Shown one piece after another: positions 41,300-49,228 of a DNA stretch of 64,000 bases. The position numbers and the translations under genes were made by a program. This stretch comes from Lichenicoccus sp964246745. GTDB lineage: Bacteria; Pseudomonadota; Alphaproteobacteria; Acetobacterales; Acetobacteraceae. The notes under the pieces are model-generated. The model worked only from the letters and a program-made list of their open reading frames with translations, had not been told where the DNA came from and made no database searches. The first letter of the stretch is position 1, and each line of letters starts with the position of its first letter. The DNA lies in NCBI GenBank assembly GCA_964246745.1, contig CAXTRK010000015.1:1-64000 (forward strand). The letters run 5' to 3'.

Positions 41300-44200
41300 G
41301 CCGCGGCTCCCATGGTAACTCCCTCAAGCCGGTCTTCCAGCTCTTCGCGGGCGCGTTGCAGGTCGTCGAGCATGTCGCGGCCTGGCAGCCAGTAGTTGCG
41401 TTCGCTGGCCTCGATCAGCCGTCCGACGATGCGCGCGGAGGCGACTGGATTGAGCGCGGACAGGCGCTCGCGCATGACCGGCTCCTGGATAAAGGTCTCG
41501 GTGAGCTGGCGATACACCCACGGCTCGACCTCGCCGGTGGTCGCCGACCAGCCGAGCGTGTTGGTGACGCAGGCCTCGATATGACGCACGCCTTCGTGGC
41601 CGTGCTCCAGCAGCGGCTCATACCATTTCGGGTTCAGCGCGCGCGTCCGTGTCTCAAGCGACACCTGCTCGGAAAGCGTGCGCACCACGCCCTGCCCGCG
41701 CGTCTGGTCGCCGATATAGACCTCGGCCTTTTCGCCGCGCGCGCGCTGCACGGCGCGGCCGATGCCGCCGAGCGTGTCGAAATAATGGTCGATGGTGGTG
41801 ACGCCCAACTCGACGCTGTCGAGATTCTGGTAGGCGGCTTCGACGGTTCCCAGCATCTGCGACAGCAGCGCATCATGCCGCTTGGGCTTGCCGGACACGC
41901 CGTAGGCAAAGCCTTTGCGTTTGACAAAGGCTTCGGCGAGCTCGTTTTCATCGTTCCACCCGCCGTGATCGATCAGGTGGTTGACGTTGGAGCCGTAGGC
42001 GTCGTCGGCATTGCCGAACACGCGCAGCGCCGCGTCCTCGATGCTGCCGCCATGCTGGGCCTGGAACGCCAGCGCGTGCTTGCGGATAAAATTCTGCGCC
42101 TCTGGTTCATCCGCCTCGGCGGCAAGCAGGGCGGCTTCGGCGATCAGCCTGGTCTGCATCGGCAGAAGATCGCGGAAGATGCCCGAAAGCGTCACCACCA
42201 CGTCGATGCGCGGCCGGCCGAGACGATCGAGCGGCACAAGCTGCGCGCCGCAGAGACGCCCATAGCTGTCGTGACGCGGCTCGGCGCCGAGCAGCCAGAG
42301 CACCTGTGCGAGCGGACCGCCCTCGGTCTTGAGATTGTCCGTGCCCCACAGCACCATCGCCACGCTCTCCGGAAGCGCGCGGCCTTCGGCGGTGTGGCGC
42401 GACAGCAGACGCTCGGCTTGCGCCGCTCCGTCCTGCACCGCGAATGCGCTCGGAATACGGAACGGATCAAGCCCGTGCAGATTGCGCCCGGTCGGCAGCA
42501 CGTCCGGGGTGCGCAGGAAATCCCCGCCCGGCGCCGGCCGGATGTAGCGGCCGTCCAGCGCGTGCAGGAGGGCGGGAATTTCGTGGTCGGCGGCGAGCAG
42601 CGCGTCGAGTGCCGACCGCCGCTCGGGGTCGGTGATGCCGGCGGCGTCAAGCATCTCCGCGCGCGCTTCGGCATTCGGCGGCGCCCCCACCACGTGCAGA
42701 CCGTGCGGGATCAGCGCCTCTTCGAGTTCCAGCAAAGCCAGACGCAGCCGGTCGACCCGTGATTGCGCATCCGGCCAAGCGGGCTCGGCATCGGCGAGTT
42801 CTATCGTTGCTGCCTGCGCCTGGATTAATGCGGCGAGTGCGGCGCGCTGCGCGTCGTCGGTCTCAGGCTCCAACAGGCGCCAGCGGTCGATCGAGGATTT
42901 GAGGTCGAGCAGCCCGCGATACAGACCGGCACTTGCCACCGGCGGGGTCATGTAGGAAATCAGCGAGGCGTTGGCGCGACGCTTGGCGAGTGCGCCTTCC
43001 GAGGGATTGTTCGAGGCGTACAGATAGAAGTTCGGCAGGTCGCCGATCAGCCGGTCGGGCCAGCACGCCGCCGACATGCCGGCATGCTTGCCCGGCATGA
43101 ATTCGAGCGCGCCGTGGGTGCCGAAATGCAGCACTGCATGCGCCCCGAAATCCTCGCGTATCCAGCGGTAGAATGCGGAAAACGCATGCGTCGGCGCAAA
43201 GCCGTGCTCGAACAGCAGACGCATCGGATCGCCCTCATAGCCGAAGGCGGGCTGGATGCCGACGAAGACGCTGCCGAATTGCGCGCCCAGGATCAGGATG
43301 TTGCTGCCGTCGCTGTCCTGACGGCCGGGGGCGGCGCCCCATTGCCGCTCGATCTCGTCGAGCCAGGTCTCGCGTCTGACATGCTCCCCCGCGGGAATGC
43401 GCGCGGCGACGTTTGCCGGCATGCCGTAGCGTTCGGCGTTGCCTTTGAGCACGCGCGCCCGCAACGCGTCGACGCAGTCCGGAACCTCGACATTCCAGCC
43501 GCCCGCGGCAAGGCCCTTGAGTGTGCGGTGCAGCGACTCGAACACCGAGAGATAGGCGGCGGTGCCGGTGGCGCCGGCGTTCGGCGGAAAGTTGAACAGG
43601 ACAATGGCGAGACGCCGCTCCGCGCGTTCGCTGCGGCGCAATGCCACGAGTTTGGCGACGCGCGCGGCGAGCATCGCGGCGCGCTCCTTATGCGGCGACA
43701 TCTGACGGCGCTGGTCGCCGGAGGCTTCCGATCGCCCGCCGAAGGTCATCGGGCAGATCGCGCCGTCCAATTCCGGGATCGCCACCATCATCGCGGCCTC
43801 GACCGGGATCAGTCCGCGCGCATCAGACTGCCATTGCTCGAGGGTCTGGAATTCGACCGGATGCGCCGAGATGTACGGCACGTCGAGCCGCGACAGCATT
43901 TCCTCCGCCGCTTTCGCATCGTTGTAGGCGGGGCCTCCAACGAGCGAAAATCCGGTGAGCGAGACCACGGCGTCGACGCACGGCGCGCCGTCATGCATGA
44001 AGAACGCCTCGACCGCCGGGCGCTGATCGAGCCCCGAGGCGAAGGCGGGAATGACGCGCAGGCCGCGCGCTTCGAGCGCGTCAATAACGCCGTCATAATG
44101 CGCGGCGTTTCCCGCCAGCACATAGGAGCGCATCAGCAGCAGTCCGACCGTGCCCGCGCTTGTGTCGCGTCGTCCGAAACCGGCAAGCTCGTCCTTGGCG

Positions 44201-44916
44201 GCGATGATTGCGCCGCTGCGACGATCATACAAGCCGACATCCGGATATTCCACCGGGGCGCCCGCCGTCAGCGTGCCGGCGAGGCCCGCGCGCTCGCCGG
44301 CGGCGTAACGGTCGATGAGCATGCGCAGCAGATTGGCGATGTTGGTCTCCGAACCGCCAAGCCAGTACTGCATGCCGAGGAAATAATGGCGCACGTCCTG
44401 CGCGGTGCCGGGAATGTAGCGCAGCAGCTTGGGCAGGCGGCGCAGCATCTTCATCTGGTCGCGGCCACTGGCGGCGCCGCCCTTGCCGCGTCCGCCGCGC
44501 AGCTTTTTCAGCATCGCGAGCGGCCCTTTCGCCTCGCGGCTCATGTCGAAGCGCCCAAGCCGTGTCAGACGCACGATCTCGCCCGCGGAAACACAGGCCA
44601 GCATGGCGTCGCAGCGCTCGCGTCGCGCCTGCAAGGCGGGCAGCACGGCGCGGACATGATCGTCAAGGAACAGCATCGTCGCAATGACGATGTCGCCGCG
44701 GGCGATGTCGGCGTGACAGGCTTCGAGCGCCGCCGGATCGTGGCCCCATTCGTCCGCGGCATGGACGCTGAGTTCAAGGCCCGGCAGTTCTGGGCGGAGC
44801 GCCTCGCGCGCCGCCGCCGTCGCCTGCGCCAGGTGACTGTCCATGGTCACCACCACGACACGGATGGGGACCACACGGACAGGGATAATGTCAGCGGGCG
44901 AAATGCGCTTTTGCAT
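41296..44916 (-). CDS. bchH: magnesium chelatase subunit H
   Basis: A 1206-residue porphyrin-binding catalytic subunit of Mg chelatase (CobN/Mg-chelatase family). FLGMQYWLGGSETNIANLL, VLHFGTHGALEFMPGKHAG (a conserved His/Glu metal and porphyrin region) and NPKWYEPLLEHGHEGVRHIE are diagnostic. BchH delivers protoporphyrin to the BchID motor. The start MQKRIS at 44916 has gagg 9 bases upstream and overlaps the end of bchB by 26 bases; the longer upstream frame lies inside bchB and was dropped. Length is normal for BchH. Confidence 0.97.
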   Translation of the reverse strand: MQKRISPADIIPVRVVPIRVVVVTMDSHLAQATAAAREALRPELPGLELSVHAADEWGHDPAALEACHADIARGDIVIATMLFLDDHVRAVLPALQARRERCDAMLACVSAGEIVRLTRLGRFDMSREAKGPLAMLKKLRGGRGKGGAASGRDQMKMLRRLPKLLRYIPGTAQDVRHYFLGMQYWLGGSETNIANLLRMLIDRYAAGERAGLAGTLTAGAPVEYPDVGLYDRRSGAIIAAKDELAGFGRRDTSAGTVGLLLMRSYVLAGNAAHYDGVIDALEARGLRVIPAFASGLDQRPAVEAFFMHDGAPCVDAVVSLTGFSLVGGPAYNDAKAAEEMLSRLDVPYISAHPVEFQTLEQWQSDARGLIPVEAAMMVAIPELDGAICPMTFGGRSEASGDQRRQMSPHKERAAMLAARVAKLVALRRSERAERRLAIVLFNFPPNAGATGTAAYLSVFESLHRTLKGLAAGGWNVEVPDCVDALRARVLKGNAERYGMPANVAARIPAGEHVRRETWLDEIERQWGAAPGRQDSDGSNILILGAQFGSVFVGIQPAFGYEGDPMRLLFEHGFAPTHAFSAFYRWIREDFGAHAVLHFGTHGALEFMPGKHAGMSAACWPDRLIGDLPNFYLYASNNPSEGALAKRRANASLISYMTPPVASAGLYRGLLDLKSSIDRWRLLEPETDDAQRAALAALIQAQAATIELADAEPAWPDAQSRVDRLRLALLELEEALIPHGLHVVGAPPNAEARAEMLDAAGITDPERRSALDALLAADHEIPALLHALDGRYIRPAPGGDFLRTPDVLPTGRNLHGLDPFRIPSAFAVQDGAAQAERLLSRHTAEGRALPESVAMVLWGTDNLKTEGGPLAQVLWLLGAEPRHDSYGRLCGAQLVPLDRLGRPRIDVVVTLSGIFRDLLPMQTRLIAEAALLAAEADEPEAQNFIRKHALAFQAQHGGSIEDAALRVFGNADDAYGSNVNHLIDHGGWNDENELAEAFVKRKGFAYGVSGKPKRHDALLSQMLGTVEAAYQNLDSVELGVTTIDHYFDTLGGIGRAVQRARGEKAEVYIGDQTRGQGVVRTLSEQVSLETRTRALNPKWYEPLLEHGHEGVRHIEACVTNTLGWSATTGEVEPWVYRQLTETFIQEPVMRERLSALNPVASARIVGRLIEASERNYWLPGRDMLDDLQRAREELEDRLEGVTMGAAA

Positions 44917-46387
44917 CGTACAATGCCTCGAGCGTGATCGTGGCGAGCCCTCGCTCGCGCGCGAAATGTTCAGTGTTGCGGCGGGCCTTGCCGCGCACGA
45001 AGAACGGAATGCGGCCAAGCTCGCGCTCGGCGTCGGGCGCCCAAATGGCCGTCATTGGCGTCGGCGCCGGAACCGATGGCAGATGCGACGGCGCCGCATC
45101 CGGCGTGAACTCGAAATCTTCGCGAAACATGCCGATCAGGTGTTCTTCGAGGCCCATCATCAACGGATGCACCCAGCCGTCGAACAGCACATTCGCGCCC
45201 TCGAAGCCCATCTGCGGCGAATAGCGGGCCGGGAAATCCTGCACGTGCACGGGCGCCGAAATCACCGCGCAGGGGATGCCAAGTTTTTTCGCAACGTGAC
45301 GTTCCATCTGCGTTCCGAGCACCAGCTCGGGCTGCAAGGCGGTGATGGCCGCTTCGACGTCGAGATAATCGTCGGTGATTAGGGCAACCAGGCCGTACTG
45401 CTCCGCGGCCGCACGCATCTCGCGGCCGAACTCACGGCTGTAGGAGCCGAGCCCGACCACCTCAAAGCCAAGTTCCTTTGACGCCACCCGTGCCGCGGCA
45501 ATGGCGTGCGTCGCGTCGCCGAAGATGAAGACGCGCTTGCCGGTGAGATAGGTGGAATCAACGGATCGCGAATACCAAGGCAGGTTCGAGCATTGCTTGG
45601 CGTGGGCCGCATCGATGCCGGCGGCGCGCGCCACCTCGGCGATGAAGTCGCGTGTCGCACCCACGCCGATCGGCACGGTGCGCACGGTTTTCTGTCCGAA
45701 CTGCCGCTCGAGGAAGCGCGCGCTGGTGTCGGCGATTTCCGGATACAGAACGATGTTGAAGTCGGCATCGCCGAGACGGGCCAGATCGGAAGGTGCCGCG
45801 CCCAGCGGGGCAACAACATTGATCTCGATGCCAAGCCTGCGAAGCAGGTCGGTGACTTCGCGGACATCATCGCGATGACGAAAGCCGAGCGCCGTCGGAC
45901 CCAGCAGGTTGCAGCGCGGAACGGCCCCTGGTTCGCGCGCGCGAGCCGGACCGGCGAAGCGGCGCACGAGCTGGTAGAAGGTCTCCGACGCCCCCCAATT
46001 CTCCTTGCGCTGATAGGCCGGCAGTTCGAGGGCCACCACGGGGACCGGCAGGTCGAGCGCCTTGGCCAGTCCGCCCGGATCGTCCTGGATCAGTTCCGCG
46101 GTGCACGACGCGCCGACCAGCATCGCCTGCGGCTGGAAGCGCTCGTAGGCTTCCCTGACCGCGTTCTTGAACAGGCCGGCGGTGTCGCCGCCGAGGTCGC
46201 GCGCCTGGAAGGTGGTGTATGTCACCGGCGGACGCTGATCGCGCCGCTCGATCATGGTGAACAGCAGATCGGCGTAGGTGTCGCCTTGCGGCGCGTGCAG
46301 GACGTAATGCACGCCGTGCATCGCGGTGGCGATTCGCATCGCGCCGACATGCGGCGGCCCTTCGTAGGTCCAGAGCGTGAGTTGCAT
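44891..46387 (-). CDS. bchB: dark-operative protochlorophyllide reductase subunit B
   Basis: A 498-residue BchB that with BchN forms the NifDK-like catalytic core reducing protochlorophyllide. The start MQLTLWTYEGPPHVGAMRIA, VGASCTAELIQDDPGG (cluster cysteine) and LGTQMERHVAKKLGIPCAVIS are typical, as is the C-terminal domain that closes over the substrate. It starts 3 bases after the bchN stop. No internal disruption was seen. Confidence 0.97.
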   Translation of the reverse strand: MQLTLWTYEGPPHVGAMRIATAMHGVHYVLHAPQGDTYADLLFTMIERRDQRPPVTYTTFQARDLGGDTAGLFKNAVREAYERFQPQAMLVGASCTAELIQDDPGGLAKALDLPVPVVALELPAYQRKENWGASETFYQLVRRFAGPARAREPGAVPRCNLLGPTALGFRHRDDVREVTDLLRRLGIEINVVAPLGAAPSDLARLGDADFNIVLYPEIADTSARFLERQFGQKTVRTVPIGVGATRDFIAEVARAAGIDAAHAKQCSNLPWYSRSVDSTYLTGKRVFIFGDATHAIAAARVASKELGFEVVGLGSYSREFGREMRAAAEQYGLVALITDDYLDVEAAITALQPELVLGTQMERHVAKKLGIPCAVISAPVHVQDFPARYSPQMGFEGANVLFDGWVHPLMMGLEEHLIGMFREDFEFTPDAAPSHLPSVPAPTPMTAIWAPDAERELGRIPFFVRGKARRNTEHFARERGLATITLEALYDAKAHFAR

Positions 46388-46390
46388 GGC

Positions 46391-47653
46391 TCAGACCTCC
46401 AGCATGGCGCGCCGCGCCAGCGGACGGACAAACAAGCGGGCCAGGTCGCCCGCCTGCTCGAAGCCATGGATCGGCGAGAACATCAGCTCGATCGACCACT
46501 TCGTGGTAAAGCCCTCCGCCTCCAGCGGATTAGCGAGACCCAGTCCGCAGACGACCAGATCGGGCCGCGCCGCGCGGCAGCGGTCGAGCTGGCGCTCGAC
46601 ATCCTGGCCTTCGCTGATCCGCACGTCGGGAGGCAGCAGCGCCAGTTCCTCGGCGAGATGCTGGCGGTGCAGATAGGGCGTGCCGACCTCGATCAGGCGC
46701 ATGCCCATCTCGCGCGAGAGAAAGCGCGCCAGCGGGATTTCGAGCTGGCTGTCCGGAAACAGGAACACGCTTTTGCCGGCGAGCGTCTCGCGCAGCCGCG
46801 CCACCGCCGTCTGCGCGCGTGCGAGCGCCGTCGCGGTCTCGGCGCGGAGCCTGGCCAGATCCGCGCCCATCGCATCGCACGCCGCCTGCAGCCAGAGCAT
46901 GGTGCCCTCGGCGCCGATCGGAAACGGCGCCGCGATCAGTGTCGCGCCGCGTGCTTCCAGAGCGCGCGCGGTGTCCGCAAGGAAGGGCTGCGCCAGCAGC
47001 AGGCGCGTGCCGCGGCCGACCGCGGGCAGCTCGGCCGCGCGCCTGGGCGGCAGGAAGGCGACCGGGCCCAGGCCGACGCGCGCGAACAGATCCGCCATCT
47101 GCGCCTCGCCCACCTCTGGCAGCGCGCCGGCGACGAGCAGCCCGGGCGCGTCGCTCTGCCGCATTTCCGGCACGAGGGCGGCAAGGCAGGCATCCTCGCC
47201 CTGCGTGAAGGTGGTCTCGATGCCGCTGCCGGAATAGGCGAGCACACGCACATCCGGCAGGAAACGTTGCGAAAGACGCTGCGCCGCGCGGCCGAGATCA
47301 AGCTTGATCACTTCCGAAGGGCAGGAGCCGACCAGGAACAGCAGCTTGATTTCCGGGCGGCGGCCAAGCAGCTTTTCCACCACCCGGTTCAGTTCCGCGT
47401 CCGCGTCGGCGCGGCCGGCAAGATCACGTTCCTCGATGATCGCGGTGGCGAAGCGCGGCTCGGCGAAGATCATGACGCCAGCCGCCGATTGCAGCAGATG
47501 CGCGCAGGTGCGAGAGCCCACCACCAGGAAGAACGCGTCCTGGATACGCCGGTGCAGCCAGACGATTCCGGTCAGGCCGCAGAACACCTCGCGCTGGCCG
47601 CGCTCACGCAGGACCTGGGGTGTCATCATCGGAGGTGTGGTGCCGCCGCTCAT
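46391..47653 (-). CDS. bchN: dark-operative protochlorophyllide reductase subunit N
   Basis: A 420-residue BchN. The cluster-binding cysteines are in EVFCGLTGIVWL, GSRTCAHLLQSAAGVMIFAEP and FLVGSCPSEVIKLDL, all conserved. Together with BchB and BchL it reduces ring D without light, so pigment can be made in the dark; the enzyme is oxygen sensitive. The ATG at 47653 overlaps the bchF stop (ATGA), and the frame further upstream is a bchF shadow. Confidence 0.97.
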   Translation of the reverse strand: MSGGTTPPMMTPQVLRERGQREVFCGLTGIVWLHRRIQDAFFLVVGSRTCAHLLQSAAGVMIFAEPRFATAIIEERDLAGRADADAELNRVVEKLLGRRPEIKLLFLVGSCPSEVIKLDLGRAAQRLSQRFLPDVRVLAYSGSGIETTFTQGEDACLAALVPEMRQSDAPGLLVAGALPEVGEAQMADLFARVGLGPVAFLPPRRAAELPAVGRGTRLLLAQPFLADTARALEARGATLIAAPFPIGAEGTMLWLQAACDAMGADLARLRAETATALARAQTAVARLRETLAGKSVFLFPDSQLEIPLARFLSREMGMRLIEVGTPYLHRQHLAEELALLPPDVRISEGQDVERQLDRCRAARPDLVVCGLGLANPLEAEGFTTKWSIELMFSPIHGFEQAGDLARLFVRPLARRAMLEV

Positions 47654-48159
47654 GCCGTGAGCGCCATCTGGCCGAGCCGCGCCGCGCGCAGCTTGAGCAC
47701 GAACTGGGTGGCGTTCAGCACGTAGCTCGCATAGGCGACCAAAGCGAGAATCAGCGTGTGCGCCGCACTCAGCCATCCCGTGAGCAAGGCCGCGACATAG
47801 GCGGTGTGCAGCGCCAGCACGACGAAGCTGACCGCGTCCTCCCAGAAGAACGCTGGCGCGAACAGGTAGCGCCCGAACACGTCCCGCTCCCACAGCGAGC
47901 CGGTGATCATGATGGTGTAGAGCACGCCGGTCTTGACCAGCACCGAGGCCGAGGCGGCGGCGACGCCGTGCCCGTCCAGCAACGCGCGCAGCACCAGGCA
48001 CAGGCTGACCAGGAACACCGCGAACTGGATCGGCGCCAGCACCCCCTGCACCAGGGTCCAGCGCGAGGCGTCACGCCTGCGGCGCTGTTCCGGCGTGTAG
48101 AGCGTTCCGGCGTTGGTCTCTGATCCCGTCACGATCACGGCAGGCTCACTCCCGTTCAA
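47650..48159 (-). CDS. bchF: 3-vinyl bacteriochlorophyllide hydratase
   Basis: A 169-residue membrane protein with four hydrophobic helices, starting the 18-gene leftward unit. The YTPEQRRRRDASRWTLVQGVLAPIQFAVFL start and GSLWERDVFGRYLFAPAFFWEDAVS are typical of BchF, which hydrates the C3 vinyl group on the way to bacteriochlorophyll a. Its promoter region is shared with ppaA and carries two PpsR-like sites, one overlapping its likely -35 hexamer. Confidence 0.95.
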   Translation of the reverse strand: MNGSEPAVIVTGSETNAGTLYTPEQRRRRDASRWTLVQGVLAPIQFAVFLVSLCLVLRALLDGHGVAAASASVLVKTGVLYTIMITGSLWERDVFGRYLFAPAFFWEDAVSFVVLALHTAYVAALLTGWLSAAHTLILALVAYASYVLNATQFVLKLRAARLGQMALTA

Positions 48160-48192
48160 CGTGAGCCGACGCTAAGACCCTGCTCAACAAAC

Positions 48193-48210
48193 TGTCAAGC
48201 TAGACTGACG
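48193..48210. promoter_or_regulatory. PpsR/CrtJ-like operator, site 1
   Basis: tgtcaagctagactgacg fits the PpsR consensus TGT-N12-ACA with one mismatch (final A to G) and is close to a palindrome TGTCA-N8-TGACG. On the minus strand its first six bases read ttgaca, a perfect -35 hexamer for the bchF operon, followed 17 bases later by a weak ttagcg -10. Binding here by the ppsR product encoded next door should block the bchF-orf82 unit. Confidence 0.65.
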
Positions 48211-48226
48211 TAACGGATGGTTGACA
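48209..48226. promoter_or_regulatory. PpsR/CrtJ-like operator, site 2, with ppaA -35
   Basis: Reading the minus strand, this stretch is TGT-N12-ACG, again one mismatch from TGT-N12-ACA; it shares two bases with site 1. Its right end contains ttgaca at 48221-48226, a -35 candidate for the rightward ppaA unit with tttcat 17 bases on. Two nearly abutting sites suit the cooperative binding known for CrtJ/PpsR. Confidence 0.5.
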
Positions 48227-48273
48227 CTCGCTCGGGGAAACGTTTTCATCACCGCTGAGACAAGGAGCGCGCG

Positions 48274-49224
48274 ATGGCGGTCTCGACGAGAAAGGCCGGG
48301 AGTTCCAGAAGCCCCGGCGCGGGCCGCGAGCAGACGATGGCGGCGATCGCCAGCGTTGTCGAGACGCAGGTCGTGCCGCGTCTGCTTGCCGCCCATCAGG
48401 TGCCGCAGCGCCGGGACGCAGCGCCGGCGCGGGGCGCAGCATCCTCCGCAAGTCTGGATGGCGCCTTCATCGCCGAGTTCGCGGCCGAATTGATCGCCTC
48501 GGACGAAGCCGCGGTGCAGGCTCGCGTCGCCCGCCTGCGCCAAGGAGGCCAACACCAGGAGGCCATGAGTGCCGAGTCGGTGTGTCTCGAAGCTCTTGCT
48601 CCCGCCGCGCGTCATCTCGGCGATCTCTGGGCTGCCGACCTTTGTTCCTTTATCGAAGTCACCACCGGTGCGGCATTGCTGCAGCGGCTGATGAACATGC
48701 TGCGTCCGGCCTTTACCGTCCGTGCGGTGTCCGGCATGCGAGTGCGCCGCGCCATGCTGGTGGCCGCACCCGGGGAGCAGCATCGCTTTGGCCTGTCCAT
48801 GCTGGCCGAGTTCTTCCGCAAGGACGGCTGGCAGGTGGCGCTGCCGAATGCCGCGACGATCGCGCAGATCGTTGCCAGCGCCGCCGGCCGCCCGCTCGAA
48901 CTGGTGGGGCTGTCCTGCGGCGGCGACCGTCACCTTGGCGCGCTTGCCGCCTGTATCGCGGCCCTACGCGCGAGCGCCGCCAATCCCGGCCTGATCATCA
49001 TGGTTGGCGGCCCGATCTTCCTCGCGCGTCCGGAGCTGGTGCGGACGGTCGGCGCCGACGCCACCGCCGCCGATGCCGAGCAGGCGGTCAAGCGCGCCCG
49101 GGAACTGCTCAGTCAGCGCCGCGAGGCGACGGCAGGCGACGGCGCCGCGGTCTCTGTTCTGCGTCCCGCTCGAAAACGCATCCCGGCCGTGGCAGGCGGC
49201 CGGACCGCCATGCACGCCCGCTAG
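48274..49224 (+). CDS. ppaA: PpaA/AerR-type cobalamin-binding regulator of photosynthesis genes
   Basis: A 316-residue regulator with an N-terminal helical region and a C-terminal B12-binding (SCHIC-like) Rossmann domain. The motif GEQHRFGLSMLAEFFRKDGW has Glu-x-His170-x-x-Gly in place of the canonical cobalamin motif DxHxxG, and VGLSCGGDRHLGALAACI and IIMVGGPIFLARPELVRTVGAD follow the fold. AerR/PpaA proteins bind cobalamin and antagonise or modify PpsR. aaggag lies 7 bases before the ATG. It heads the rightward operon and is followed by ppsR after 4 bases. Confidence 0.92.
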   Translation: MAVSTRKAGSSRSPGAGREQTMAAIASVVETQVVPRLLAAHQVPQRRDAAPARGAASSASLDGAFIAEFAAELIASDEAAVQARVARLRQGGQHQEAMSAESVCLEALAPAARHLGDLWAADLCSFIEVTTGAALLQRLMNMLRPAFTVRAVSGMRVRRAMLVAAPGEQHRFGLSMLAEFFRKDGWQVALPNAATIAQIVASAAGRPLELVGLSCGGDRHLGALAACIAALRASAANPGLIIMVGGPIFLARPELVRTVGADATAADAEQAVKRARELLSQRREATAGDGAAVSVLRPARKRIPAVAGGRTAMHAR

Positions 49225-49228
49225 CGCA

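Noticed and set aside
39690..41327. A bchL-bchM fusion (545-codon frame)
   Set aside because: The part upstream of 40379 is an out-of-frame reading of bchL; bchM starts at the ATGA overlap and bchL is intact in its own frame.
41356..44937. Long + strand frames opposite bchH (468 and 617 codons)
   Set aside because: Antisense shadows caused by high G+C in third codon positions of bchH; no ribosome sites or recognisable domains.
45506..47725. A 739-codon open frame on the + strand opposite bchN and bchB
   Set aside because: It is the mirror of strongly supported genes in GC-rich DNA; its predicted protein is low-complexity Arg/Gln/Ala with no family features.
49004..49228. Extension of ppsR to 578 codons
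   Set aside because: The extra 75 codons overlap the end of ppaA and read as Arg/Ala/Pro-rich shadow; PpsR proteins begin near 49229.
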